The notes beneath the pieces were generated by a model. That model saw nothing but the letters and a program-made list of their open reading frames with translations. It ran no database searches and was not told the DNA's origin. Positions 1 to 8,600 of a DNA stretch of 64,000 nt are shown piece after piece; within the stretch, counting starts at the first letter, position 1, and each line of letters opens with the position of its first letter. This DNA comes from Candidatus Thiosymbion ectosymbiont of Catanema sp. Cochon2018 (lineage in GTDB: Bacteria > Pseudomonadota > Gammaproteobacteria > Chromatiales > Chromatiaceae), in the NCBI GenBank assembly GCA_011392765.1, contig WYCW01000004.1:509846-573845 (forward strand), given 5' to 3'. The translations under genes were made by a program, and so were the position numbers.

Positions 1-68
1 GTCCGGCTCCTCGGCAAGTTTCAAGCTCAGTGCCACGCGGCATTGGGCGCCTGAGCCCAAACGTTAGC
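1..68. other. attC site, left part cut by window edge
   Basis: This is the right half of a long integron attC site, ending in the GTTAGCT core at 63-69. The inner arm (GCGGCATTGGG) and outer arm (CGCCTGAGCCCAAACG) match the complete sites at 20095-20198 and 20954-21057. The start of the site lies outside the window. Confidence 0.75.
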
Positions 69-293
69 TGCCAGGAGTTTTGAGTGTTGGTAATGCGGTG
101 CAAGGCAAAGAAGTCGGTAGCTTGCGGGAAAGATCGTTTAGGCGTTGTGTGGTTCAGCCGGCGCGTCCAGTCAAGTTCCGTGCAGTCTTCAAATGAAGGT
201 GGCTCCGGTCACGCATGGCGCCGGCTGAACCAGGCTTCACATTTTGGAAGGGTGGCTATCGGAAAGCTCATCGTAATACAATGAAACCTGTCG
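69..293. other. ORF-less or small-ORF integron cassette
   Basis: This segment between two attC sites has no convincing gene. A 66-codon ORF (84-284) has no recognisable similarity and little coding character. A perfect 15-bp inverted repeat (TGGTTCAGCCGGCGC at 150-164, complement at 218-232) encloses about 53 bp. It may be a non-coding cassette or one with an unrecognised small gene. Confidence 0.4.
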
Positions 294-390
294 TCTAACA
301 TTCGGCTGCAGGCGACCCAATGCCGCGATCCGGCTCCTCAGCAAGTTTCAAGCTCAGTGCCACGCGGCATTGGGCGCCTGAGCCCAAACG
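294..390 (+). other. attC site interrupted at the crossover point by the hairpin element
   Basis: The site starts with the GTCTAAC core, followed by the paired arms CGACCCAATGCCGC and GCGGCATTGGGCG. Its right end should read AACGTTAGGC but breaks after AACG, where the hairpin element begins. The break falls at the integron recombination position G^TTRRRY. Confidence 0.7.
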
Positions 391-649
391 ATAAGCGGCG
401 CGTCCCTGCGCCGCTTATTGGGGAGCTAACCAGCAAGTGCAATATAAAGAGTATTACCAAAAGGGAAACACACAGGAACCTGCCCGGCGGCGTTTTGATA
501 TCCCAACCATTCAGACACCAAAACAGGCAATCGCCTGACAAAAACGTCAGCGCAACATAAGACGCGCCGCCTATCAAGACGCTGAACGCAGACAAACCTC
601 CCCTGCCCCCGTCCATGGGGGCAAGGGAGGTTGCTGGTTAGCTCCCCAT
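391..649 (-). repeat. Integron-associated hairpin element, copy 1
   Basis: Full-length copy of an element of about 258 bp also found at 4520-4776 and, in the opposite orientation, at 17429-17605 and 21396-22117. It carries a terminal hairpin (TAAGCGGCGC stem, 391-417), inverted termini GGGGAGCTAACCAGCAA / TTGCTGGTTAGCTCCCC, and a second strong hairpin (CCTCCC-GCCCCC arms, about 595-633). Reading frames inside it are open in several copies but are not conserved as protein. The element is joined directly to the group II intron at 652. Confidence 0.75.
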
Positions 650-1355
650 TAGTGCGCCAAGCGAAGCTTGGCGCTTCTTGCCGGGTGGAAGTCCCGGTCG
701 GGAAAGGGTTAACCACCCACCCGTATCGCGTGTTGCGCCTCGAGCGGATAGCGACGCCTTGGTAGGGACACGGGAGCGAGCGTGAACAACAGAGGTGAAG
801 CGTACACAGAGAATCTTGTAGGCCAGAGGGGTGGCCGCACCACCCGGAAGCGATTTCAGCCTCGTGAAAGGCAACAAAGCAGACGGCGACAGTGTTAACG
901 TGCTGGAAGCCAACACAGAGGAATCGTTAGAACGGACTAGGGGCGGAATCGTGTGGCACTGCCGGGAAACCAGGCAGCAAACAGAGAAGACAAAACCGCG
1001 CCCTACGGTCTGGTCATGGTGAGATTCCCGCGGGTCTGCCGGGGTCCGAGCGCCTGGCATGCAGGAAGAGAAGCGTCGAGAACTTGGGAGGCCCCATCGG
1101 CTCCCGGAGGCAAAGGTAAGGCATGCGGTTATTGAGACACGCAAGGGGAAACCCGGACACGGAATGAGACCGAAGCCTCAAGCCCGCCTACCGGGGAAGC
1201 GGTACCGACCGAGGAGGGAGGGACGCCGGAAGCTGGTGGGGAGTCAGACTGGCGCAGAGTACTCGGAGCGCGGGAGAGCCGCGTACAAGGGGAAGGGGCC
1301 AGCAGAGTTACGTAGCCAACAAAGGAAACTTCACCCCGACAGGCAGGGCGGGTCC

Positions 1356-1424
1356 ATGAAGCAAACCTCCCTGTTGGGAATAGCGAATAGGGTAGCGCCA
1401 TGCTGCTATGTGCGAAGTGAGTAA
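1356..1424 (+). pseudogene. Remnant of group II intron reverse transcriptase start
   Basis: The ATG at 1356 begins MKQTSLLGIANR, which matches the usual N-terminus of class C intron-encoded maturases (pattern TSLxGIAxKA). The match ends after about a dozen codons, and 3' intron sequence follows within 80 bp. The catalytic RT, maturase and endonuclease parts are absent. Its position in domain IV, just before domain V, is correct for the family. Confidence 0.65.
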
Positions 1425-1431
1425 CTCTGAG

Positions 1432-1499
1432 GAGCCCGGTGCGGTAGTTCCGCACGCCGGGATCTGTGCGGGGGCGGCCGGGTAACTGGCCGTCCTACC
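1432..1499 (+). ncRNA. Group II intron catalytic domains V and VI
   Basis: Domain V forms a 34-nt hairpin with GAGCCCGGTGCGG pairing to CCGCACGCCGGG. Domain VI is the following GGGGCGGCCGGG / CTGGCCGTCCT hairpin. Both look intact, so the ribozyme core may still fold. Confidence 0.75.
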
Positions 1500-1528
1500 G
1501 CGATGCTTAATTACTCTGAAAACCAACG

Positions 1529-3361
1529 ATGTCTATACGTAGACATAACTTTACAAATACATTCCCAGGTTTGAGTATGACATTATTCTTACAGATAGTT
1601 TCTTTTGTCATTCTAATTGCGGCGGCAGTTGGTTGGGGTCGTTGGGTATGGGAGACGAATAGAACAATAGAGACACCGGAAAAACTTAGCCAAGTACTAG
1701 TACACGGAATTTCAGAAAGCGAAGCATCTGGGCTCGCAGATGCGGTTGCAGTCGGCATTATAGGACGTATCGCAGAACACGAAAGAAACGTTGCGTTTAT
1801 AAATGATGCAGCGAGTTCTGCGGTTGATCCATATGATATCCAAGCCTTGACTCGTATTTCTCAACCAGCGCCATCATTATTACAGGCTTCAGGACAACCA
1901 AAAGCACTAGATATAGCTATAGAAATAGCGGGATCGAAGGTAGAAACTAAAGGGTTGCATAGCCTGTTACACACCGGATCAAAGGTAAAGGGAGCGCTTT
2001 CAATTGCTTTGCTACTCGAAAAGCAGGATAGTAAATTCGTGGGCCATGCCTCTTCCAGCTTTGCTTCGAATAATGCTTATGGATTTGCTATTCCTGTTGA
2101 GGGAAATGCTCAGGAAATAGCTGAAAAAATAGCAATGCGTTTCGTGCAGGCACATTACGCAGAAGACGATTCTTTCTATTCTGCTCTCAATCCGAAGGAC
2201 TTTCGCGCGTTGTGGACGATTCGGAAAAATGCAGCCGAAATTGCTATTAAATCATCTAGTGGCAGTGGCAAAAACGATACTTCTTTTCAATCGGTACAAG
2301 AAGAAGCAAAAGAGGCTTACGATAAAATAAAGCATTTAGTGCGCCGGTATACTAAACGTCCGGAACTGCAGAAGTTGGCTGCGTATTTGTCGTCGGTCAG
2401 CGAAGAATATAAGCAAGCTATAACTCATTTGCAATATTTGTCTGACTCCATTATAAATGATGAAGATAAAAAGAAAATAGAAGTATTGATTGTTGCACTT
2501 GAGACGGACGCCCAATCTAACATTAGCTTGGCTGCAGCGACATCACGATCGTCTGTGTCCCCGGAGCACCCCAGGTCTACAGAACTTGAATGGGGCATCC
2601 TATCGGATCCTTCGATCAAAACAATTGGCGCTAGTGAATTTTCTGAACTAATTCAACGTACTGAATCAGCCAGGAAACCAGACTTAGTTCTTGTACTTGG
2701 TGCGTTTGATCATCTCCCACCATTCGAAGACCGAGTAGCGCCTTTGATGGAACAGGATCGAGACGCGAATGATAGTTTACTTCCACACACCGAAAGTGTC
2801 GCGTCTGTTATTGCTACACTAGCACCTTCAACAAATATTAAAATAGTAAAAGCTCTCGGTGGAAATGGATCGGGAACTGAAGCAACGATACTAGATGCGA
2901 TAAATCGTGCAATAGCAGCGGGTCCTGAAATTATAGTGGTTCCGTTAGGGCCTATTTCAGATAGCCTCGGCTCAACCCTAATTCAGGCTGCTCAAAATTC
3001 GTTAGTCCTCGTTGCAGCCGGTAATAATGGAGAAAAGATGGAACATAAAAAAGTGCCTGGTGTAGTCTACGTTGGAGCAGAGAGCAAAGGAAAACCTACA
3101 ATTTTTTCAAACTACGGAAAGGGGGTCGATATATATGCTCCGGGCTCCGTTACGACTTTTGACCGTAGCGGAAAATTGGTAAAGATGTCTGGAACGTCGT
3201 ATTCAGTAGCGATTGCCTCTGCAATAGCAGCAAATATTTCAGCATTAGAAAAATCGCGTGTCGCCCCAGATATTCTGGAGCAACAATTACTACGTCATAC
3301 AGAATCATCAAAATTTGGAAACATTTTACAAATATCGATTGAAAAGCTAACAATGCCATAA
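1529..3361 (+). CDS. Membrane-anchored subtilisin-like (S8) protease, cassette gene
   Basis: A 610-aa protein with one N-terminal membrane segment (about residues 17-39) and an uncharacterised middle region of about 340 residues that includes a helical stretch. The C-terminal S8-like domain shows candidate catalytic residues Asp394 (GAFDHLP), His420 (LPHTESVAS), the oxyanion Asn in VAAGNNG, and Ser557 in MSGTSYSVA. The Asp and His motifs deviate from the usual DTG and HGT, so activity is not certain. An alternative start at 1577 (ATG after an AGG) removes 16 residues and begins just before the membrane segment. The gene is AT-rich, starts 24 bp after the intron end and is followed at once by an attC site, so it is cassette cargo. 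Its function is unknown; roles in stress signalling or phage defence are only guesses. Confidence 0.8.
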   Translation: MSIRRHNFTNTFPGLSMTLFLQIVSFVILIAAAVGWGRWVWETNRTIETPEKLSQVLVHGISESEASGLADAVAVGIIGRIAEHERNVAFINDAASSAVDPYDIQALTRISQPAPSLLQASGQPKALDIAIEIAGSKVETKGLHSLLHTGSKVKGALSIALLLEKQDSKFVGHASSSFASNNAYGFAIPVEGNAQEIAEKIAMRFVQAHYAEDDSFYSALNPKDFRALWTIRKNAAEIAIKSSSGSGKNDTSFQSVQEEAKEAYDKIKHLVRRYTKRPELQKLAAYLSSVSEEYKQAITHLQYLSDSIINDEDKKKIEVLIVALETDAQSNISLAAATSRSSVSPEHPRSTELEWGILSDPSIKTIGASEFSELIQRTESARKPDLVLVLGAFDHLPPFEDRVAPLMEQDRDANDSLLPHTESVASVIATLAPSTNIKIVKALGGNGSGTEATILDAINRAIAAGPEIIVVPLGPISDSLGSTLIQAAQNSLVLVAAGNNGEKMEHKKVPGVVYVGAESKGKPTIFSNYGKGVDIYAPGSVTTFDRSGKLVKMSGTSYSVAIASAIAANISALEKSRVAPDILEQQLLRHTESSKFGNILQISIEKLTMP

Positions 3362-3420
3362 ACTCGGACCCCAAAAAGCTGCGCTCCGCTTTATGGGGCC
3401 GGTTATGGCTGGCGTTATGC
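3355..3420 (+). other. Short attC site after the S8 protease gene
   Basis: A 66-bp site beginning GCCATAA, which overlaps the protease stop codon, and ending GTTATGC. The arms GGACCCCAAAAAGC and GCTTTATGGGGCC pair with a small loop. It differs in length and sequence from the long attC type that dominates the array. Confidence 0.6.
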
Positions 3421-3474
3421 CTTTTAAAGAGGAATCAATTTTGAGCTTAGCCTTGTTAATAGTAGTATGGTCGG

Positions 3475-4356
3475 ATGAAAAAGAATCTTGATCATTTGCC
3501 AGCATCCCGGCAGGATAATCTAGCCCATATTGTCACTGTCCTTCGTGACGAGTTTGAACAAGTCACAGGATTTGCTACTGGTAAGAAAAAACACGGCAGG
3601 ATATTAAAAATCATCCTATTTGGTAGTCATGCCACAGGAAAATGGGTAAATGATCCAGCTCACGGTTACGTTAGCGATTATGACATTTTAGTTATTGTCA
3701 ACAAAAGAGAACTCGTTGAAGAGTATAAGCTCTGGCATACTGCGGAAGATCGCATTGCTTTACGAGTGCGCCAGCCCTTAAATATATTGGTTCACACACT
3801 GGAAGAAGTGAATGATGCTTTAGCCAAAGGGCAATACTTTTTCACTGACATAAAGCGAGAAGGAATTGTACTCTATGAGAGTGATAAACGCGACCTGATG
3901 AAGGCAGGCAATCTAACCCCAGAAGAATCCAAAGTCATTGCGGAACAGAATTATAAACAATGGTTTGAGAAGGGAAAGGGATTTTATGAAGGGTATGATT
4001 TTTATTTGGAGCGGGAAGAGCACAGCTTAGCTGCGTTCAGTCTACATCAAGCTACCGAACGTTATTTTGCATGTTTGCTGTTGGTCTTAACCAACTACAA
4101 GCCATATACGCATAACTTGAAGCAACTTAACTCGTTAGCAATCTCGCAAGATGAACGCATTGCGGGGGTGTTTCCGCAAGACAGTAAGGTTCAGCGCCGC
4201 CGTTTTCAATTGCTAAAACAAGCCTATGTCGATGCTCGTTATTCAGAGCATTACAAAATTTCTCAGGAAGAACTAACATGGCTAGCGGAACGCGTAAAGC
4301 ATTTACAACAATTAACAGGGATGTTGTGTCAAGAGAAGATTGCAAGTTATGAATAA
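3475..4356 (+). CDS. Fused nucleotidyltransferase-HEPN protein
   Basis: A 293-aa protein. The N-terminal half is a MNT-type nucleotidyltransferase with the GSHATGKWVND and SDYDILVIV motifs (GS...DxD metal site). The C-terminal half is a HEPN domain with a TERYFACLLL helix. In two-component systems these domains are separate proteins: an AMP-adding antitoxin and an RNase toxin. Here they are joined. A degraded copy of this gene on the opposite strand at 16195-16651 shares the upstream sequence (AATAGTAGTATGGT type) and the start. It lies in a cassette ending at the attC at 4422. A self-regulated toxin-antitoxin fusion or a sugar/drug nucleotidyltransferase are both possible; the first fits better. 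Confidence 0.8.
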   Translation: MKKNLDHLPASRQDNLAHIVTVLRDEFEQVTGFATGKKKHGRILKIILFGSHATGKWVNDPAHGYVSDYDILVIVNKRELVEEYKLWHTAEDRIALRVRQPLNILVHTLEEVNDALAKGQYFFTDIKREGIVLYESDKRDLMKAGNLTPEESKVIAEQNYKQWFEKGKGFYEGYDFYLEREEHSLAAFSLHQATERYFACLLLVLTNYKPYTHNLKQLNSLAISQDERIAGVFPQDSKVQRRRFQLLKQAYVDARYSEHYKISQEELTWLAERVKHLQQLTGMLCQEKIASYE

Positions 4357-4370
4357 TCATCAAGCAATAA

Positions 4371-4421
4371 GGGGAAAAAGGGAGCAGGCTCAATTGACGG
4401 GTCGTTTTTCACGGCTCATTC
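4371..4421 (+). repeat. Conserved cassette tail preceding attC
   Basis: A ~50-bp sequence (core CAGGCTCAATTGACGGGTCG then TTTTTCACGGCTCATTC) directly before the attC R'' core. Versions occur before or after the sites at 5463-5511, 13202-13252, 16124-16175, 20199-20247 and 21058-21107, always on the same side of attC. Confidence 0.7.
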
Positions 4422-4519
4422 GCCTAACATTTGGCTGCAGGCGACCCAATGCCGCGGTCCGGCTCCTCAGCGACTTTCAAGCTCAGTGCCACGCGGCATT
4501 GGGCGCCTGAGCCAAGCCG
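4422..4519 (+). other. attC site split by the hairpin element
   Basis: Begins GCCTAACATTTGGCTGCAGG and has the standard inner arms. It breaks after GAGCCAAGCCG, and the missing TTAGGC end is found 258 bp downstream at 4778-4783, on the far side of hairpin element copy 2. The element therefore sits exactly at the G^TTAGGC crossover. Confidence 0.75.
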
Positions 4520-4776
4520 ATAAGCGGCGCGTCCCTGCGCCGCTTATTGGGGAGCTAACCAGCAAGTGCAATATAAAGAGTATTACCAAAAGGGAAACAC
4601 ACAGGAACCTGCCCGGCGGCGTTTTGATATCCCAACCATTCAGACACCAAAACAGGCAATCGCCTGACAAAAACGTCAGCGCAACATAAGACGCGCCGCC
4701 TATCAAGACGCTGAACGCAGACAAACCTCCCCTGCCCCCGTCCATGGGGGCAAGGGAGGTTGCTGGTTAGCTCCCC
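4520..4776 (-). repeat. Integron-associated hairpin element, copy 2
   Basis: Nearly identical to copy 1 (391-649). It has the GCGGCGC terminal hairpin at 4519-4547, inverted termini GGGGAGCTAACCAGCAA and TTGCTGGTTAGCTCCCC, and a GC-rich hairpin around 4725-4760. It is flanked by the two halves of one attC site. Confidence 0.75.
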
Positions 4777-4814
4777 ATTAGGCACATGGGAACCTTTTTT
4801 CGGAGTGTTTGTCG

Positions 4815-5450
4815 ATGGCAGAGCAGAAAAGTTGGATCGAAGTCATAATAATGCCAGTAGTTGTAGCGCTTGTTGGCATAGGCGGAACATATTTCATCAC
4901 ACAGCAGCAGGGCCAAAGCGCTGAGCTGGCGAGGCAAACAGAACTTGACAAGGCCCAGGAAACCGCGGCAGCAGATCGGCAGATTAAGGCTCTTGAGTTA
5001 TTCGTAGACAAGATTCAAAGCCCGGATGAGCGGGAGCGGAAATTTGCACTTCGTCTTTTGAAAGTAGTTGACGGAAATCTCGCTACACAACTCGCAACAG
5101 CTGTTTCTGAGGACGAAGATGAGAAACCTCAAATTAGGAAAGTCGCTGCACAGGTAGCGAAGGATGCTGCAGCACGTGGCTTCTCTTTTCCTGTCGTTGC
5201 ATCTCGCCGCACCTTTGACGAAGCAAGAGGCTTCGCAAGCAAGGTAGAGGGAATACTTGACGCGCAGGAGAAGCCATTTACCACAGCTATTTATCTATCT
5301 GAGAACGGATATTATGCTGTTACGCTTGGCGGGTACCTTACACAGGACGAAGCACGAAGCCGCGCTCAGTACGCAAAATCAAGCGGAATCGCTTCTGACG
5401 CGTATGTTCGGTCATCGCGAAACTGGGGTGAGAATTTAATAGCAGACTGA
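4815..5450 (+). CDS. Membrane protein with SPOR-like C-terminal domain, cassette gene
   Basis: About 211 aa from the ATG at 4815; a TTG six bases earlier is also possible. One membrane helix (MPVVVALVGIGGTYFI) near the N-terminus is followed by a charged helical region with a HEAT-like stretch (ERKFALRLLKVVD). The C-terminal ~70 residues resemble a SPOR fold (TFDEARGFASKVEG, then YYAVTLGGYLTQDEARSRA). SPOR domains bind denuded peptidoglycan at division sites. The gene lies between attC sites and is cassette cargo. Its function beyond the cell envelope is unknown, and the SPOR assignment is by pattern only. Confidence 0.65.
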   Translation: MAEQKSWIEVIIMPVVVALVGIGGTYFITQQQGQSAELARQTELDKAQETAAADRQIKALELFVDKIQSPDERERKFALRLLKVVDGNLATQLATAVSEDEDEKPQIRKVAAQVAKDAAARGFSFPVVASRRTFDEARGFASKVEGILDAQEKPFTTAIYLSENGYYAVTLGGYLTQDEARSRAQYAKSSGIASDAYVRSSRNWGENLIAD

Positions 5451-5462
5451 GTATGCCTAACA

Positions 5463-5511
5463 AGGAAAAGGGGCCAGGCTCAATTGATGGGTCGTTTCTC
5501 ACAGCCCATTC
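5463..5511 (+). repeat. Conserved cassette tail preceding attC
   Basis: Second plus-strand copy of the ~50-bp tail (GGCCAGGCTCAATTGATGGG, then GTCGTTTCTCACAGCCCATTC), again abutting GCCTAAC. Confidence 0.65.
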
Positions 5512-5616
5512 GCCTAACATGCGGGTCAAGCTGACCGCCTACTGCGCATCGAGTTCGTTGCAATCCGGAATCATTTTGCCAGCACAGTAGTCGTCAGCTT
5601 ACCCGTGACGTTAGGC
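5512..5616 (+). other. attC site, different arm sequence
   Basis: A complete site from GCCTAACATGCGGGTCAAGC to GTTAGGC. The outer arms CGGGTCAAGCTGAC and GTCAGCTTACCCG pair, as do the inner arms CGCCTACTG and CAGTAGTCG. Its body differs from the dominant attC type, suggesting a cassette of other origin. Confidence 0.8.
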
Positions 5617-5624
5617 TCTAATAG

Positions 5625-6350
5625 ATGAGTAGTCAGGAAGCGCATCTTTTCAACATGAAGGCAATTAGGCTGCTTGATGAGGCTCGAGTTCAAATACTTA
5701 CGCCTGAAAATGAAGCAATGAATGCATCAGCTGCTATTCGTTCTTCAGTTTCAGCCCTTGAAGCATTTTTTAATGAAGTAGTTCAGTTTGGCAGGGGGTA
5801 TGAAAGACACGGTCACACTTCCAAAAACCCACTCGTTCGCGCATCACAAGAACTTACAAGGGCTGAGGATGAAAAACAGCAACCAATATCAAAATTATTA
5901 ATAGCAATTGAAGCTCTTTCAGGAGAAACGCTTAAGGTAGGAGATGTTAGAAGTCTCCAACAATTGAAGCTGGTGATTAAGGTTCGGAACAAGCTAGTGC
6001 ATCCGAAAGCACCAGACTTGCAATTATCAAATAAAGGCTTAGAACAGTCTAAGAAAGTAAAGAAAATCATTCGTAGCTTAGAAACCCATGGTATTAAGCC
6101 TAAGGGCAACGAACGAGATTGGTTAGAGTTGGTAATGAATAGAGATTTTGCATATTGGGCATATCTCATCTGTCTAGAAGCAATTGAAATGGTGATCGAT
6201 AGGTTTCCTTATCCGAAAACAATTAGTAACGGTTCACTAAAAGTGAATCATATAGTTTTATGTGAAGCGAATGAAAATGTGGGTAGCTACTTGAGAATAC
6301 ATGGTCCTCATGGGAGGATGGGTCTACGTTGCAGTCCAGGGCACAGGTAA
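5625..6350 (+). CDS. HEPN-like hypothetical protein, 3' end altered by IS insertion
   Basis: The protein is helical, with a RNKLVHPK motif at about residues 125-132 (position 5988-6011). This fits the HEPN RNase signature Rx4-6H. The start ATG at 5625 follows the attC end by 8 bp, as is usual for the first gene of a cassette. Base composition changes sharply near 6300 from AT-rich to GC-rich. The last ~17 codons (HGPHGRMGLRCSPGHR) probably derive from the left end of the ISAzo13-type element, so the original C-terminus is lost or altered. No partner nucleotidyltransferase is adjacent. Confidence 0.6.
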   Translation: MSSQEAHLFNMKAIRLLDEARVQILTPENEAMNASAAIRSSVSALEAFFNEVVQFGRGYERHGHTSKNPLVRASQELTRAEDEKQQPISKLLIAIEALSGETLKVGDVRSLQQLKLVIKVRNKLVHPKAPDLQLSNKGLEQSKKVKKIIRSLETHGIKPKGNERDWLELVMNRDFAYWAYLICLEAIEMVIDRFPYPKTISNGSLKVNHIVLCEANENVGSYLRIHGPHGRMGLRCSPGHR

Positions 6351-6354
6351 CGTT

Positions 6355-7604
6355 ATGAACGAGTTTCGCGGTTACGAGCCAGATCACGAAGACTTCATGC
6401 GGTTGTATTGCCGTTCGCTGCCGGAAGACCACCGACGCCGCTATGCTGCACTCGAGGCGCTGAAGATCGGTTTTGGCGGCATCGCCTATGTGGCGCGGGT
6501 GTTGGGGATGAGCCGGCGAACCATCTATACGGGAATCCGCGAGCTGGCGGCCATGGGCAACGACGATCACTAGCCCCCGCAGCGTCCCAGTGGCGATGCG
6601 AAGCGCATCCGCCGTCCCGGCGGCGGTCGTCGCCAGATAACCCAACGCCAACCGGGGCTGGAGGAGACCGTAGAAGAAGTTCTCGAAGCCCATAGCGCCG
6701 GCAGCCCCACCGATGAAACCGTGCGCTGGACGGAGCTGAAACCGGTGCAATTCGCACAGCGGCTGATTGAGCGTGGCTACCAGGTCAGCCACAACACCGC
6801 CGCCAAGCTCTTGGCGGGGGCCGGCTATCGGCGTCGTTCCCTGCGCAAGGAACTGATCACCGGCGATGTCGATCCGCACGAGCGTGACCAACAATTCCGC
6901 TTGATCGACACCTTGCGCCGCCAGGCCCATGCGCGTGGCATCCCCGTGCTGTGTGTCGATACCAAGAAGAAGGAGTTGCTGGGCCACCGGCATCATCGCG
7001 GATCCTGTTACAGCACCGATGTCCAGTTCGTTTATGACCACGATTACCGCCACCTTACCACCGGTGTTTTGGTCCCTCACGGGGTGTATGACTACCACGA
7101 CAACGTTGGCTTCATCACCTTGGGCACCTCCCGCGAGACCAGCGCCTTCGTCTGCGATGCCATCGCCTTGGCGTGGCAGGAAGATCGTGCCGAGCGTTAT
7201 CCACAGGCGCCGGAAATTCTCTTGACCTTCGATGCCGGCGGTGCCAACGCGGCACGTTCGCTGCGCTTCCAGGAAGACTTGGTGGCCCTGAGCCGTCGGT
7301 TGGGGCTGCGTCTGCGGGTAGCCCACTACCCGCCGTATACCTCCAAGTGGCATCCGATCGAGCACCGCTTGTTCTGTCATGTCGAGCGCAGCTTCAGCGG
7401 TAGCATCCTCGATTCGCCCCGAACTGCCCTGGAAGCGGTACAGCGCACCCGCACCCAAACCGGGCTCACGGTCAAGGCACGCCTGCTCGATACCGTCTAC
7501 GAGTTGGGACGAAAATGCTGTCAGGTCCCGGATGATTGCATAGGAACTAAAATGGGGTCATTATTGCGTGCCCGAGAGGTCATGGAATTACTGGTAGCCA
7601 CGTC
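6355..7604 (+). pseudogene. ISAzo13-family transposase with in-frame stop and lost C-terminus
   Basis: Residues typical of ISAzo13/Rhodopirellula-type transposases are present: RRPGGGRRQ, VRWTELKPVQFAQRL, PVLCVDTKKKELLG, ILLTFDAGGAN and HPIEHRLFCHVERSFSG. One reading frame runs throughout but contains a TAG at 6571-6573 after GNDDH; a single C-to-T change in CAG would explain it. The C-terminal end after about 7515 no longer matches the family, and IS481 sequence begins near 7605. The element is therefore truncated on the right. The left end is near 6300, where the cassette gene is interrupted. Confidence 0.8.
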
Positions 7605-8597
7605 TGTGTCGGAGAACGCGCCATGAATATCCACCTGCATGCCAATGCCACCACGACGCCGAAGACCCGCCAATACATTCAGGTATCTCACCAGTCCGTG
7701 ACGCACCTGGCCGACGAACTGGGGGTGAGTGAGGATACCATCCGCCGCTGGAAGGGCCGTGACGGGGTTGCCGACGGTTCCCATACGCCCCATCGCTTGC
7801 AGACCACCCTCACCCCAGCCCAGGAACTCGTGGTCGTGGAGCTGCGCAAAACGCTCCTGCTGCCCCTGGATGACCTGCTGGCGGTGACCCACGAGTTCAT
7901 CCACCCCGAACTCTCCCGCTCCAGTCTGGACCGCTGTCTACGCCGCCACGGCGTTTCGAACCTCAAGACCCTGCTGCCCCAGGAGGAAGGCGCCAAAACG
8001 CCGCTAAAGACGTTCAAGGAGTACGCCCCCGGCTTTGTGCACGTCGATGTCAAGTACCTGCCGCAAATGCCCGACCAGGACCAACGCACGTACCTGTTTG
8101 CCGCCATCGATCGCGCCACCCGTTGGGTCTACGTCGAGATCCTCCAGGACCAGACCGCCGCCTCCGCCAGCGGCTTTCTCACACGCTTGATCGAGCAGGC
8201 TCCGTTCAACATCAGCACGCTCCTCACCGACAACGGCAAGGAGTTTACCGACCGCTTCTGCGCCACCGGCCAACGCCAGCCCACCGGCACCCATGCCTTC
8301 GATCGGGTGTGTGCCGACAACCACATCGAGCATCGCCTGATCAAGCCCAGAACCCCGCAGACCAACGGCATGATCGAGCGCTTCAATGGCCGTATCGCTG
8401 ACGTGCTGCGCACCACCCGCTTCGATTCATCCCAGCACTTGGCCGAGACCCTCAAACGCTACGTTCAGGTCTATAATCAACACCTTCCACAAAAGGCCTT
8501 AGGCCACATCCCGCCTCTTCAAGCCATGAAAAGCTGGTACCAAAAACAACCCAATCTGTTCAAAAAACGTGTCTATAATCTGGCGGGACTTGACACA
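7605..8597 (+). mobile_element. IS481-family insertion sequence
   Basis: A ~993-bp element with ends TGTGTCGGAG at 7605 and, on the other strand, TGTGTCAAGTCCCGCCAG from 8597. Only the outer TGTGTC is clearly shared. Size and gene content fit IS481. It is inserted in a TPR gene on the right (8598) and next to the ISAzo13 remnant on the left. Confidence 0.7.
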
Positions 8598-8600
8598 TAG
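7623..8600 (+). CDS. IS481-family transposase
   Basis: A 325-aa intact ORF starting MNIHLHANATT, a typical IS481 start. The N-terminal helix-turn-helix (VTHLADELGVSEDTIRRWKG) is followed by a DDE integrase core: VHVDVKYLPQM (first Asp), LLTDNGKEFTD (second Asp) and NGMIERFNGRIADVL (Glu). Length and motifs are complete, so the enzyme may be active. The stop codon lies at the right element end. Confidence 0.9.
   Translation: MNIHLHANATTTPKTRQYIQVSHQSVTHLADELGVSEDTIRRWKGRDGVADGSHTPHRLQTTLTPAQELVVVELRKTLLLPLDDLLAVTHEFIHPELSRSSLDRCLRRHGVSNLKTLLPQEEGAKTPLKTFKEYAPGFVHVDVKYLPQMPDQDQRTYLFAAIDRATRWVYVEILQDQTAASASGFLTRLIEQAPFNISTLLTDNGKEFTDRFCATGQRQPTGTHAFDRVCADNHIEHRLIKPRTPQTNGMIERFNGRIADVLRTTRFDSSQHLAETLKRYVQVYNQHLPQKALGHIPPLQAMKSWYQKQPNLFKKRVYNLAGLDT

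Larger units (their letters stand above)
652..1504 (+). mobile_element. Group IIC-attC type intron with deleted ORF
   Basis: The 5' end GTGCGCC and the following hairpin (CAAGCGAAGCTTGGCG) recur at 13100 on the other strand next to an attC site. Domain V is visible at 1432-1464 (GAGCCCGGTGCGG with its complementary arm CCGCACGCCGGG). Domain VI follows at about 1471-1499, with the 3' end CTACCGCGAT at 1504. Group IIC-attC introns are known to insert at integron attC sites. This copy is only 853 bp because the reverse-transcriptase ORF is almost absent, so it could move only if helped in trans. Boundaries are inferred from conserved ends. Confidence 0.85.

Noticed and set aside
338..745. 92-codon ORF with two hydrophobic stretches repeated in several hairpin element copies (also 4467-4745, 21427-21804)
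   Set aside because: The frame is broken or shifted in other copies, there is no ribosome-binding site, and compensatory changes point to selection on structure.
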